Assembly (NCBI GenBank): GCA_034111325.1
Contig: JAWUXM010000042.1
Span: 1-43,920 of the forward strand
Direction: 5' to 3'
From: JAWUXM01 sp034111325
GTDB lineage: Bacteria > Pseudomonadota > Alphaproteobacteria > Rickettsiales > JABIRX01
Length of the DNA stretch: 43,920 nt
Each line of letters opens with the position of its first letter. Position 1 is the first letter of the stretch. The notes under the pieces were generated by a model that had not been told where the DNA came from, searched no databases, and saw only the letters and a program-made list of their open reading frames with translations. Positions 17,887-25,787 of this stretch are shown here, in pieces. A program made the translations under genes and the position numbers.

Positions 17887-18618
17887 ATGGATTTAACACC
17901 ACTCTACGAAGGCAAGGCTAAAATCATCTATAAAACTGAGGATGATAACCAATTAATCCAATATTTTAAAGATAGTGCTACAGCTTTTAATAACGTCAAG
18001 AAAGATACTATCGTCGGCAAAGGCATATTAAATAATTTTATTTCCGAATTTATTATGCAACGCCTGTCTGATGGTGGCGTTAAGAACCACTTCATCAAAC
18101 GCTTGGATGACCGCCAGCAATTAATCAAAAAACTCAACATTATCCCTCTTGAAGTTATTGTGCGCAATGTTGCTGCTGGTAGTTTTTCCAAGAGATTAGC
18201 AGTTAAAGAAGGTACAATCCTTAAAAAACCATTGATTGAGTTCTGCTTGAAAGACGATGAATTAGGTGACCCATTAATTACCGAAGACCATATTGATATT
18301 TTAGAAATTGCTACATTTGAAGAAATTGCGCTAATCAAAGATACTACTGCTAAAATCAATCAAATATTGATCAAAATATTTGATGCCATTAACATTACAT
18401 TGGTTGATTTTAAAATTGAATTCGGTCGCGATAGCGCAGGGAACATAATGCTTGCTGATGAGATAAGCCCTGATTCCTGCCGCTTATGGGACAAGACCAG
18501 CAAAGAAAAAATGGATAAGGATCGTTTTCGCCTTGACCTCGGCAATCTCGTTGATTATTACCTTGAAGTTGCGAATCGCCTAAAAATCAACATTCCAAAA
18601 CTCACAAAAAATGCGTAA
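17887..18618 (+). CDS. purC: SAICAR synthetase
   Basis: Phosphoribosylaminoimidazole-succinocarboxamide synthase ligates aspartate to CAIR using ATP in purine synthesis. It opens with LYEGKAKIIYKT and has the signatures LIQYFKDSATAFN, PLEVIVRNVAAGS, FCLKDDELGDP, LVDFKIEFGRD and LADEISPDSCRLWD. 243 residues is the standard length. The last 8 nt overlap the next gene, and purS-purQ follow, forming one purine transcription unit with an unusual passenger gene inside. Confidence 0.97.
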   Translation: MDLTPLYEGKAKIIYKTEDDNQLIQYFKDSATAFNNVKKDTIVGKGILNNFISEFIMQRLSDGGVKNHFIKRLDDRQQLIKKLNIIPLEVIVRNVAAGSFSKRLAVKEGTILKKPLIEFCLKDDELGDPLITEDHIDILEIATFEEIALIKDTTAKINQILIKIFDAINITLVDFKIEFGRDSAGNIMLADEISPDSCRLWDKTSKEKMDKDRFRLDLGNLVDYYLEVANRLKINIPKLTKNA

Positions 18619-19084
18619 ATTACTTTGCCTAATCACCTGTTTTTTTACCATAAGCACCTCTTTCGCCTATGTGAGTAGCGGGATAAATTATGGCGACGAA
18701 GCTGCCTTAATTGGCATCAGCCTTAAAAACAATGGTGATTCTAATCTTTACTTTTCCATCGCCACAAAAGCAGGCGAGGATGCTGAGCAAATCGGTTATA
18801 ACAAATCTTCTTTCATTGAAAATCGTGTTTCCTATAGCCTAAGAGAGAAGCAAATCGCCACCTCACTAATGCTGAGAAGCTACCAACAAAGCTTCACGCA
18901 GGATATCACAACTACTATCAATGATAAATTTAACTATTCCGGCTATGAAAATGTTGAAGGTTATCATAACACAGGTAAAAGTCAGGACAGGACATTTGCT
19001 GGCCTCGCAATTGGCACATTTGCTCTAGTTGTTGTTGGCGGAACCGTTGCTGTTGTTGCCTTAGTAGGTGCTGCCAGTAATTAG
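18611..19084 (+). CDS. Small exported protein of unknown function within the pur cluster
   Basis: 157 residues. N-terminal signal peptide (RKLLCLITCFFTISTSFA, likely cut after AYV or FA). The mature part is polar with an alternating LYFSIATKAGEDAEQIGYN region. A glycine/valine-rich hydrophobic segment near the C-terminus (FAGLAIGTFALVVVGGTVAVVAL) may be a membrane anchor. Not recognised. It overlaps purC by 8 nt, so it should be co-translated with it, but nothing suggests a purine role. Confidence 0.7.
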   Translation: MRKLLCLITCFFTISTSFAYVSSGINYGDEAALIGISLKNNGDSNLYFSIATKAGEDAEQIGYNKSSFIENRVSYSLREKQIATSLMLRSYQQSFTQDITTTINDKFNYSGYENVEGYHNTGKSQDRTFAGLAIGTFALVVVGGTVAVVALVGAASN

Positions 19085-19179
19085 TAAGACTTCCGAATGG
19101 ATACCCCTAGAATTGCTACGCAATTCAGGGCATAACAAGAAATGAAAGGATTATAAATTAACGAAAAAACAAAAGAGAG
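19085..19179. repeat. GAATTC-type palindrome between the exported gene and purS
   Basis: CCTAGAATTGCTACGCAATTC (split hairpin GAATTG-CTACG-CAATTC, about 19107-19125) with GGATACCCC before it, closely related to 11268-11300. GAGAG ahead of the purS ATG is its ribosome site. Confidence 0.6.
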
Positions 19180-19419
19180 ATGAAAGCTATAATTCACGTA
19201 ACCTTAAAAAATGGCGTACTTGACCCGCAAGGCGCAGCAATTGAGAAATCAATTCACCATCTTGGCCATAAAAAAATTTCGCAGGTCAAACAAGGTAAAT
19301 ATTTTGAATTAGAGATTGATGAGGCTGACAAAGGCAAAGCAGAAAATACCGTTAAAACTATTTGCGAAAATCTACTTGCCAATATGGTTGTTGAAAATTA
19401 CTCCTTCGAAATAAAATAA
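19180..19419 (+). CDS. purS: FGAM synthase subunit PurS
   Basis: 79 residues, the normal size. MKAIIHVTLKNGVLDPQG, then IEKSIHHLGHKKISQVKQGKYFELEI and a C-terminal ENLLANMVVENYSFEI match PurS. It bridges PurL and PurQ in the three-part FGAM synthase that converts FGAR to FGAM. A GAGAG ribosome site precedes the ATG. Its TAA is directly followed by the purQ ATG. purL is not in the window. Confidence 0.95.
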   Translation: MKAIIHVTLKNGVLDPQGAAIEKSIHHLGHKKISQVKQGKYFELEIDEADKGKAENTVKTICENLLANMVVENYSFEIK

Positions 19420-20070
19420 ATGAAAGCCGCAGTCATTACTTTTCCTGGTTCTAATTGTAATCGCGACATGCTTGTTGCCTTAAAGAATGTGTTTCCACAT
19501 GTTGAAGAAATCTGGCATGGAGATACATCCCTCCCACAAGGGTTAGATTTTATCGCTATTCCTGGTGGATTTTCTTACGGTGATTATTTACGCTGTGGCG
19601 CAATCGCCGCTCATTCGCCTATCATGCGTGAAGTTATCAAATTTGCCAATAATGGCGGGATTGTCTTAGGAGTTTGCAACGGCTTTCAAATTTTAATCGA
19701 AGCAGGTTTGCTAGATGGCGTTTTATTACGTAATAAGAATCTCAAATTTATCTGCAAAACAGCTGACCTAAAAATCACTAATCGTAATTCTATTTTCACC
19801 AATAGGTACGAAACTGATTCAGTAAAATTACCAATCTCGCACCATGACGGTAATTATTTCTGTGATAATGATGCACTCAAATCATTGCAGGATAATCAAC
19901 AGATCGCCTTTACTTATGCAAACAACCCAAATGGTTCAATTGCGGATATTGCTGGAATCTTCAATAAAAATAAAAACGTTTTGGGGATGATGCCACACCC
20001 AGAAAGAGCAGTCGATTCCGCTACTGGCAACATTGACGGGCAAAAATTATTTACCTCTTTGCTAAAATAA
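19420..20070 (+). CDS. purQ: FGAM synthase glutaminase subunit PurQ
   Basis: 216 residues. A class I glutamine amidotransferase that releases ammonia for PurL. The catalytic triad is visible: Cys86 in GVCNGFQIL, and His193 and Glu195 in PHPERA. FPGSNCNRD at the N-terminus and IPGGFSYGDYLRCGAIAA are family signatures. It starts immediately after the purS stop. Repeat elements follow its stop. Confidence 0.96.
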   Translation: MKAAVITFPGSNCNRDMLVALKNVFPHVEEIWHGDTSLPQGLDFIAIPGGFSYGDYLRCGAIAAHSPIMREVIKFANNGGIVLGVCNGFQILIEAGLLDGVLLRNKNLKFICKTADLKITNRNSIFTNRYETDSVKLPISHHDGNYFCDNDALKSLQDNQQIAFTYANNPNGSIADIAGIFNKNKNVLGMMPHPERAVDSATGNIDGQKLFTSLLK

Positions 20071-20376
20071 ACAGGTTATTTGACAAAAAGGCGCAAAATA
20101 GAATATTAATAAATCTAAGATGTTTTGGCATGATTTATGTGATGATTTTTGGTAAATGTTCTGCTTAAGTGAGGAAGCGTATACTTCATACGTGACCGAC
20201 ACGCAAGCAGGTTATTTGACAAAAAGGGTGCAAAGTAACCAATACTGATGAAACCTGAGTATTTTTGAGAGTATTTTTTGCAAATGTCCTTTGACATTGC
20301 AGCGACGTGTATCCTTTATACACGAGCAAGATGGAAAAGGTTATTTGTAAAAAAGAACTCAAAAAGACCAGGTTTT
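20071..20376. repeat. Tandem hairpin elements C and D before tRNA-Gln
   Basis: CAGGTTATTTGACAAAAAGG right after purQ (20071-20090) is a lone right arm. Copy C spans about 20134-20245 (GTGATGATTTTTGGTAAATG, inner stem CGTAT/ATACG, stem CTGCTT/AAGCAG). Copy D spans about 20250-20372 (stem CCTTT/AAAGG, inner stem CGTGTAT/ATACACG) and ends in AAAAAGACCAGG, five bases before the tRNA. No gene; minus-strand frames here are shadows. Confidence 0.75.
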
Positions 20377-20450
20377 TGGGGGATCGTCTAATGGCAGGAC
20401 TGCGGACTCTGACTCCGCCAATGTAGGTTCGACCCCTACTCCCCCAGCCA
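20377..20450 (+). tRNA. tRNA-Gln (anticodon CTG)
   Basis: Acceptor TGGGGGA pairs with TCCCCCA, then discriminator G and an encoded CCA. D-arm GTCT/GGAC. Anticodon arm GCGGA/TCCGC with loop CTCTGAC gives anticodon CUG, reading CAG. T-arm GTAGG/CCTAC with loop TTCGACC. 74 nt including CCA. Its 3' 15 nt overlap the antisense end of nagZ, and palindromic element D abuts its 5' end. Confidence 0.95.
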
Positions 20451-21563
20451 ATCTTTTTCAAATTCCTTAAGTTTTCTATTAAATCGCGCTATACTCTTCT
20501 TATCTAAACTATTTATTGCACTAATCATTCCTGTATATGAGAGGTCATTTGGCACCACAATATCTATGCCTGCCTTTAGGCTTTTATGTATTTTTTCTTC
20601 CAAACTGTACTCCTCCAAAGCTTTCATGTTAAGAGCATCCGATATCAGAAGACCTGTAAAGCCTATCTCTTCTCTAATTATATTTATTACGTCATGTGAT
20701 AGGCTTGCAGGAAGGAGGCTAATCTGTGTATAGGTTGCATGCCCAACCATAGCAAAATCACTAATGGCGGCTAATTTCCTAAATGGCACAAAATCTGTAT
20801 TAATTAATGATTCAAGGTCAGCATCTATAATAGCCTCTGTGTCATGAGTATCAGTGTAAGTTCTGCCAAGTCCTGGCACGTGCTTCATTGTCACTAACAT
20901 CCCCCCTGCATGCATTCCATTAATGAATTCTTTACCTAATATCGTTACTATTTCAGGATCTTCACTAAAAGAACGATCCTCAGTTGCTGACCATGTAGTA
21001 GTATTTGATGAGTGATTATTTACATTGCTATGTAGCAAATCTAGCATTGGTGCAAAATTAATATCAAAGCCTAACTCCTTTAGGATCTTTGCAGTATTTT
21101 TGCTATTCAAGAACAACTCTTTTTTTGCATGATCTAAATTTTTTTCTGCTAGTTTTCCATAATATGCAGCAGATTTTAATAAATCCTTCCTATCAGCAAA
21201 CATCTTTCTCAACCTATCAACCCTCCCTCCCTCTTGATCTAGAGCTATATATATTTTGCGCTTTGGAAATAATGCGCGCAATTCATCTGTAAGATTTTTT
21301 ACTTGCGGAACCGAAATAATATCATGCGGGAAAATTATAAAACCAAATGGATTGGCCTTTTTAAAGAAATTCTTATCTTCTTTAGTTAATATAGGAGATT
21401 TAATATTTAAAATTATTGGGGTGATGTAGGTTTGTTTTGAGAAAAAATAAGATCTGTGAAAATAAGTGAAATAGCTACAGATAGAAATTAGAATCACCAA
21501 AATACTCAGAAATATTATTTTGCTAACAATACCCATCACTAAATCAATTTTAAAATTTGGCAT
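20436..21563 (-). CDS. nagZ: Beta-N-acetylhexosaminidase NagZ-like (GH3), membrane-anchored
   Basis: 375 residues; E. coli NagZ has 341. The extra length is an N-terminal segment with a membrane helix (IIFLSILVILISICSYFTYF). GH3 signatures: FGFIIFPHDI, IALDQEGGRVDRLR, FAPMLDL, KHVPGLGRTYTDTHDTEA (the NagZ loop with the catalytic Asp-x-His; usual PGHG reads PGLG) and nucleophile Asp in LISDALNMKAL. NagZ removes GlcNAc from anhydro-muropeptides during wall recycling; a membrane anchor would suggest outward-facing or membrane-bound action. The stop codon lies inside the tRNA-Gln gene on the opposite strand, so the last residues (WLGE) are read from antisense tRNA sequence. Confidence 0.88.
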   Translation of the reverse strand: MPNFKIDLVMGIVSKIIFLSILVILISICSYFTYFHRSYFFSKQTYITPIILNIKSPILTKEDKNFFKKANPFGFIIFPHDIISVPQVKNLTDELRALFPKRKIYIALDQEGGRVDRLRKMFADRKDLLKSAAYYGKLAEKNLDHAKKELFLNSKNTAKILKELGFDINFAPMLDLLHSNVNNHSSNTTTWSATEDRSFSEDPEIVTILGKEFINGMHAGGMLVTMKHVPGLGRTYTDTHDTEAIIDADLESLINTDFVPFRKLAAISDFAMVGHATYTQISLLPASLSHDVINIIREEIGFTGLLISDALNMKALEEYSLEEKIHKSLKAGIDIVVPNDLSYTGMISAINSLDKKSIARFNRKLKEFEKDWLGE

Positions 21564-21586
21564 AGTGAAAATGCTAATGAAAAAAG

Positions 21587-22114
21587 TTAGATGTAATATT
21601 CAGGTTCGTCAGACTTAGAAATTTCTCGGGCAGGATTCCCAGCGACAGTCTTGTTAGCTGCGACGTCTTTGGTGACGATTGAACCAGAACCAACACGCGC
21701 ACTCTTCCCAATAGTAATATTGCCTATAATTTTTGCACCAGCACCAATAGTAACATTATCAGCGATTGTCGGATGGCGTTTTTCATTACGATTTAAACTT
21801 TTACCACCTAATGTGATGTTTTGATAAAGAGTGACATTATCGCCAATAATTGCAGTCTCACCGATCACCACTCCAAAGCCATGATCAATAAAAAAGTTCT
21901 TGCCTATCACTGCCCCAGGATGGATTTCTATTCCTGTCAAAACTCGTGAAATATGCGAAATAAAACGTGGCAAAACAGGAATTTTAGCCTCCAAGAGAAA
22001 GTGAGCAATACGATGGAAAAACAATGAATGCACCCCCGGATAGCACAAGATTATCTCAAATGTACTTTTTGCTGCAGGATCCTTTTTTCTTATATTATCA
22101 AAAAATTCTTTCAT
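21587..22114 (-). CDS. cysE: Serine O-acetyltransferase (short form)
   Basis: 175 residues; a short CysE lacking most of the N-terminal domain of the 273-residue E. coli enzyme. The left-handed beta-helix hexapeptide core is clear: IEIHPGAVIGKNFFIDHGFG (catalytic His), VVIGETAIIGDNVTLYQN, TLGGK, then HPTIADNVTIGAGAKIIGNI and SIVTKDVAANKTVAGNPARE. It makes O-acetylserine, substrate of CysK, whose gene lies just upstream. It is the last gene of the cys cluster. Confidence 0.95.
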   Translation of the reverse strand: MKEFFDNIRKKDPAAKSTFEIILCYPGVHSLFFHRIAHFLLEAKIPVLPRFISHISRVLTGIEIHPGAVIGKNFFIDHGFGVVIGETAIIGDNVTLYQNITLGGKSLNRNEKRHPTIADNVTIGAGAKIIGNITIGKSARVGSGSIVTKDVAANKTVAGNPAREISKSDEPEYYI

Positions 22115-22204
22115 ATTTTTACTCTTTAAATTTCCCTTAATACTAAATATCTTTAAAAACTACACAGTACAGAATTCCAAAATTTGGAATTTTTTGCAAC
22201 GATG

Positions 22205-22326
22205 TTTGTGATGATTTTTAGTAAATGTCCTGCCTGAACTCGTGAACGTATACTACATACGTGACTCGAGAGAAGGCAGGTTATTTGCTAAAAAGGGCGC
22301 AAACAGTGTGCAAAAAAACCAAATTA
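22205..22326. repeat. Palindromic hairpin element copy E, at cysK 3' end
   Basis: GTGATGATTTTTAGTAAATG left arm and TTATTTGCTAAAAAGGGCGC right arm, middle stem CCTGCC/GGCAGG, inner stem ACGTAT/ATACGT. Both flanks also mirror each other further out (GCAACGATGTTTG against GCACACTGTTTG on the other arm). Its last bases supply the TAA of cysK on the minus strand. Confidence 0.8.
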
Positions 22327-23256
22327 GGCTTCGATGCCTTCGAAGAGTGCGGTCGACAAATAACGCTCTCCTGATGAAGGTGCAATAAATACTATTAACT
22401 TACCTTTATTCTCTGATCTTTTCGCTATTTCACATGCGGCATATGCTGCTGCACCAGTTGAAATTCCACCTAATAAGCCTTCTTCCTTTGCTAGGCGACG
22501 AGCAGTTTCCACAGCCTGAGCACTTGAAACTTGGAATGTCTCATCAATCAATTTAACGTCTAAGATTTCCGGTATGAAACCTGCACCAATTCCCTGAATT
22601 TTATGAGGGCCAGGTTGTCCGCCCGATAGAATCGGGCTTTCTAAAGGCTCAACCGCTATCGCTTTAAAGTTAGGATTCCTCTCTTTTAAAATAGAAGCAA
22701 TTCCCGTAATTGTACCACCAGTTCCAACACCTGAAACTAGGATATCAACTTTTCCATCAGTATCTTTCCAAATCTCCTCAGCAGTAGTCTTTTGATGAAT
22801 CTCAACATTAGCTTGGTTAGAGAATTGTTGTAGAATTACTGAATTATCAATCTCATCATTTAATTGCTGCGCTTTTTCAATTGCTCCCTTCATACCTTTA
22901 GCAGCTTCAGTTAAAACCAACTCTGCACCATAGATTTTCAAAAGTTTACGACGCTCTAAAGACATTGATTCTGGCATTGTTAAAATTAAACGATAACCTT
23001 TTATTGCTGCTGCAAATGCAAGCCCAATTCCTGTATTACCGCTTGTCGGCTCGATAAGAACAGTTTGCCCCGCTTTAATTAAACCGCGCTCTTCTGCCGA
23101 GTTAATCATATTAACACCGATACGATCTTTGACTGAATTTGCTGGATTAAAATATTCAAGCTTTGCTACAACAGTTGCTTCAGACTGGTTGAGCTTATTG
23201 ATTTTTACTAATGGCGTATTACCGATTAGGTGAGTTAAGTCTTCTGCGATATTCAT
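22324..23256 (-). CDS. cysK: Cysteine synthase A (O-acetylserine sulfhydrylase)
   Basis: 310 residues. PLP enzyme that replaces the acetate of O-acetylserine with sulfide. The PLP lysine sits in NPANSVKDRIG (near 43), substrate loop TSGNTGIG (near 70), phosphate loop GTGGTITG, and IQGIGAGFIPEIL near the C-terminus. The length is standard for CysK. It lies 20 nt downstream of cysN and upstream of cysE with repeat E between. The TAA stop is formed by the end of repeat E. Confidence 0.96.
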   Translation of the reverse strand: MNIAEDLTHLIGNTPLVKINKLNQSEATVVAKLEYFNPANSVKDRIGVNMINSAEERGLIKAGQTVLIEPTSGNTGIGLAFAAAIKGYRLILTMPESMSLERRKLLKIYGAELVLTEAAKGMKGAIEKAQQLNDEIDNSVILQQFSNQANVEIHQKTTAEEIWKDTDGKVDILVSGVGTGGTITGIASILKERNPNFKAIAVEPLESPILSGGQPGPHKIQGIGAGFIPEILDVKLIDETFQVSSAQAVETARRLAKEEGLLGGISTGAAAYAACEIAKRSENKGKLIVFIAPSSGERYLSTALFEGIEA

Positions 23257-23276
23257 AATAGTTACCCTTTAGTTAA

Positions 23277-24605
23277 TTAAATCTGATAATCGAAGTATTT
23301 GTTTATTAAAGTCTTTAATTCTTGCTCAAAATCACTGAATTTCAAGCTTTTCTCATCTACCTCTTCATGCAATGCCCTTTCGATTACACCAGCACCTAAA
23401 GTTTGGTTATTAAACGGGTCAATGATTAAAAAAGCACCACTTCTGTGAAATTTGTAATATTCATCAAAAGCAGTTTTTCTTGCTAAGTCAATCTCTACTA
23501 ACGCAATTTCATTTTGCTCAACATTGTCTTTTTGATAAGTTGATAAATCATTAATATTCACTAGATGATTAATCTTTTTAAATTTACCACGAATAAGATT
23601 GTGATTAATTTTAATAAGATACTCCTTACTTGCTTCAGCCATCAGCGCATCTTCTGCAAACCAAACAATATGAGTTTGGAACGCATCCGAAAAATGTGGC
23701 AATTCATCCTTATGGGAAAAGAAACTCCCACGATTTACATCCAACTCTCTATCAATAAAAAGCGTCACCGAATTTCCCTTCTCAGCCTTTTCAACTGATT
23801 TAGACGAATGAATAATCTTGGTCACTTTTGCATCTTTTTTAATCGAGTAGATAAAGACATCATCACCAACAGCAACATTGCCGCTTATTAATCTGCCTTG
23901 ATATCCACGTTTATTATCATTATCACGAATGACATTTTGCACTGAGAAACGCAAAGGCTTTTGCTCTTCTTCAGCTATAGTTATATTTTCCAAAATCGTT
24001 AGAAAAGTATCACCATCATACCAGCTGAGTTTTTCACTTTTATTAACGACATTATCACCTTTTAGCGCCGAAAGTGGAACAAATGTGATCGAATCAAAAG
24101 CAAACTCTTTAGCAATTTCGAGATATTTTTTCTCAATAACATCAAAGATTTCTTTTTTAAAATTAACCTTATCCATTTTATTGACCGCAACAATCACCTT
24201 TTTTATACCGAGTAAAGATGCAATATAACTATGTCTGATCGTCTGCTCTTTCACACCATGTGCTGCATCAACTAAAATCACCGCCACTTCGCTGTTCGAT
24301 GCGGCAACCGCCATATTGCGAGTATATTGAATATGCCCTGGCGCATCAGCAATAATGAATTTACGCTTTTCTGTTTGGAAATAACGATAAGCAACATCGA
24401 TCGTAATCCCCTGCTCTCTTTCAGCTTCCAATCCATCAGTTAGCAGTGACAAATCAACCTCACCGTCAATTTTTGCAGATTTCTCCAACTCATCTAGATG
24501 GTCCTGATAAACCGAACCACTATCATAAAGCATACGCCCTATTAGCGTTGATTTTCCGTCATCAACTGAACCACAAGTTAAAAATCGTAATATATCTTTT
24601 TTCAT
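23277..24605 (-). CDS. cysN: Sulfate adenylyltransferase subunit 1 (GTPase)
   Basis: 442 residues. A translation-factor-like GTPase: GSVDDGKSTLIGRML, GITIDVAYRYF, DAPGHIQYTRNM and NKMDKV are the G motifs. EF-Tu-like domains 2 and 3 follow, with RFSVQNVIRDN and YQGRLISG. GTP hydrolysis drives APS formation with CysD. It ends without the APS kinase domain that is fused in NodQ/CysNC proteins, in line with a pathway that reduces APS directly. The cysD gene lies upstream across a repeat-filled gap. Confidence 0.96.
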   Translation of the reverse strand: MKKDILRFLTCGSVDDGKSTLIGRMLYDSGSVYQDHLDELEKSAKIDGEVDLSLLTDGLEAEREQGITIDVAYRYFQTEKRKFIIADAPGHIQYTRNMAVAASNSEVAVILVDAAHGVKEQTIRHSYIASLLGIKKVIVAVNKMDKVNFKKEIFDVIEKKYLEIAKEFAFDSITFVPLSALKGDNVVNKSEKLSWYDGDTFLTILENITIAEEEQKPLRFSVQNVIRDNDNKRGYQGRLISGNVAVGDDVFIYSIKKDAKVTKIIHSSKSVEKAEKGNSVTLFIDRELDVNRGSFFSHKDELPHFSDAFQTHIVWFAEDALMAEASKEYLIKINHNLIRGKFKKINHLVNINDLSTYQKDNVEQNEIALVEIDLARKTAFDEYYKFHRSGAFLIIDPFNNQTLGAGVIERALHEEVDEKSLKFSDFEQELKTLINKYFDYQI

Positions 24606-24755
24606 TTTATTATTCGTTAGTTAGTTACTAATTATTAATTCCGCATTCCGTTTCCCCTCACCAGTAGCATCTCAATACCCCCTCACAAGTAGCATCTCAA
24701 TACCCCTCACCCTAGCCCTCTCCCCCAAAGGGGCGAGGGGACAGATCAACGACCC
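24606..24755. repeat. CCCCTCACC-type repeat cluster between cysD and cysN
   Basis: A direct repeat with core AGTAGCATCTCAATACCCC occurs twice (about 24661-24708), followed by CCCTCACCCTAGCCCTCTCCC and GGGGCGAGGGG, which fold into a GC-rich hairpin (about 24704-24741). Unrelated in sequence to the A-F element family but next to copy F. Confidence 0.65.
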
Positions 24756-24881
24756 TAATCTGAGGAGTTTTGCGATAATTTTTAGTGAATGTCCTTTGCA
24801 AAGGAGCGACGTGTAGTTCATCTACACGAGCCGAACTGAGCAAAGGTTATTCGCTAAAAAGCGCCCAAAAGAACCAGATTA
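24756..24881. repeat. Palindromic hairpin element copy F, at cysD 3' end
   Basis: The most complete copy: begins TAATCTG and ends CAGATTA, with arms GATAATTTTTAGTGAATG and TTATTCGCTAAAAAGCGC. Middle stem CCTTTGC/GCAAAGG, inner stem CGTGTA/TACACG. Its last three bases are the cysD stop TAA on the minus strand. Confidence 0.85.
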
Positions 24882-25787
24882 GAAATAGCCTTGTCGCTTC
24901 TTCTTCTCCATAGCCGCCTTCTGGTCTGAATCAATCAAACGACCCTGACGTTCAGAAAATTTGTTCTCACGCATTTCCTTAATAATCTCTGGCAAAGTTG
25001 TTGCTTCTGACGCTACCGCACCTGTTAGCGGATAACATCCTAAAGTCCTAAACCTTACCATTTCTTGTTTTATTTCTTCATTTGGTTGCAAATTAAAGCG
25101 ATCATCATCGACCATAAATTTTACACCATCACGCTCAACAACTGGGCGCTTCTTAGCAAAATAGAGGGGTACAACATCAATTTTATTTTCCTCAATATAA
25201 TCCCAAACATCAAATTCTGTCCAATTAGAAATTGGGAAAACACGCATTGATTCACCTTGTTTTATTTGGCAATTAAAAATATTCCAAAGCTCTGGACGTT
25301 GGTTTTTAGGATCCCAATGATGGAATTTATTACGAGCTGAGAAAATACGCTCTTTCGCACGAGATTTCTCTTCATCACGCCTTGCTCCACCAATCGCAGC
25401 ATCAAATTTATTCATATCCAAAACTTGTTTTAACGCCTCAGTTTTCATTACATCTGTATAAATTTTACTCCCCTCTGAGAAAGGTGTAATATCCTCTGCA
25501 TCACCACGTGGATTTGTATAGCTAATTAAATCCAAACCATATTTCTTCACTTGTGCATCACGAAATTCGATCATTTCTTTGAACTTCCAACCAGTATTGA
25601 CATGTACTAATTTAATCGGCGGCTTATTTGGGTAAAACGCCTTCATTAATAAATGTAAAAGTACGGTTGAATCCTTACCAACTGAATAAAGTAAAACAGG
25701 GTTAGCAAATTCTGCTACGGTTTCACGTATGATATAAACCGATTCATCCTCTAATTGTTGTAAAACTTTATTCACCATTTTTTCCAT
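24879..25787 (-). CDS. cysD: Sulfate adenylyltransferase subunit 2
   Basis: 302 residues, the usual size. The PP-loop ATP pyrophosphatase motif is YSVGKDSTVLLHL near residue 35. VHVNTGWKFKEMIEFRD, GGARRDEEKSRAKER, FPISNWTEFDVWDYI and LGCYPLTGA are typical of CysD. With CysN it makes APS from sulfate and ATP. It overlaps the end of cysI by 20 nt. The C-terminus has the usual RQGRLIDSDQ and basic tail. Confidence 0.96.
   Translation of the reverse strand: MEKMVNKVLQQLEDESVYIIRETVAEFANPVLLYSVGKDSTVLLHLLMKAFYPNKPPIKLVHVNTGWKFKEMIEFRDAQVKKYGLDLISYTNPRGDAEDITPFSEGSKIYTDVMKTEALKQVLDMNKFDAAIGGARRDEEKSRAKERIFSARNKFHHWDPKNQRPELWNIFNCQIKQGESMRVFPISNWTEFDVWDYIEENKIDVVPLYFAKKRPVVERDGVKFMVDDDRFNLQPNEEIKQEMVRFRTLGCYPLTGAVASEATTLPEIIKEMRENKFSERQGRLIDSDQKAAMEKKKRQGYF

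Noticed and set aside
20071..20376. Tandem repeats as a CRISPR array
   Set aside because: Copies are long, diverged hairpins with no regular spacers and no cas gene in the window.
20115..20461. Minus-strand frames across elements C, D and the tRNA
   Set aside because: They read through palindromic repeats and antisense tRNA and have no family features.
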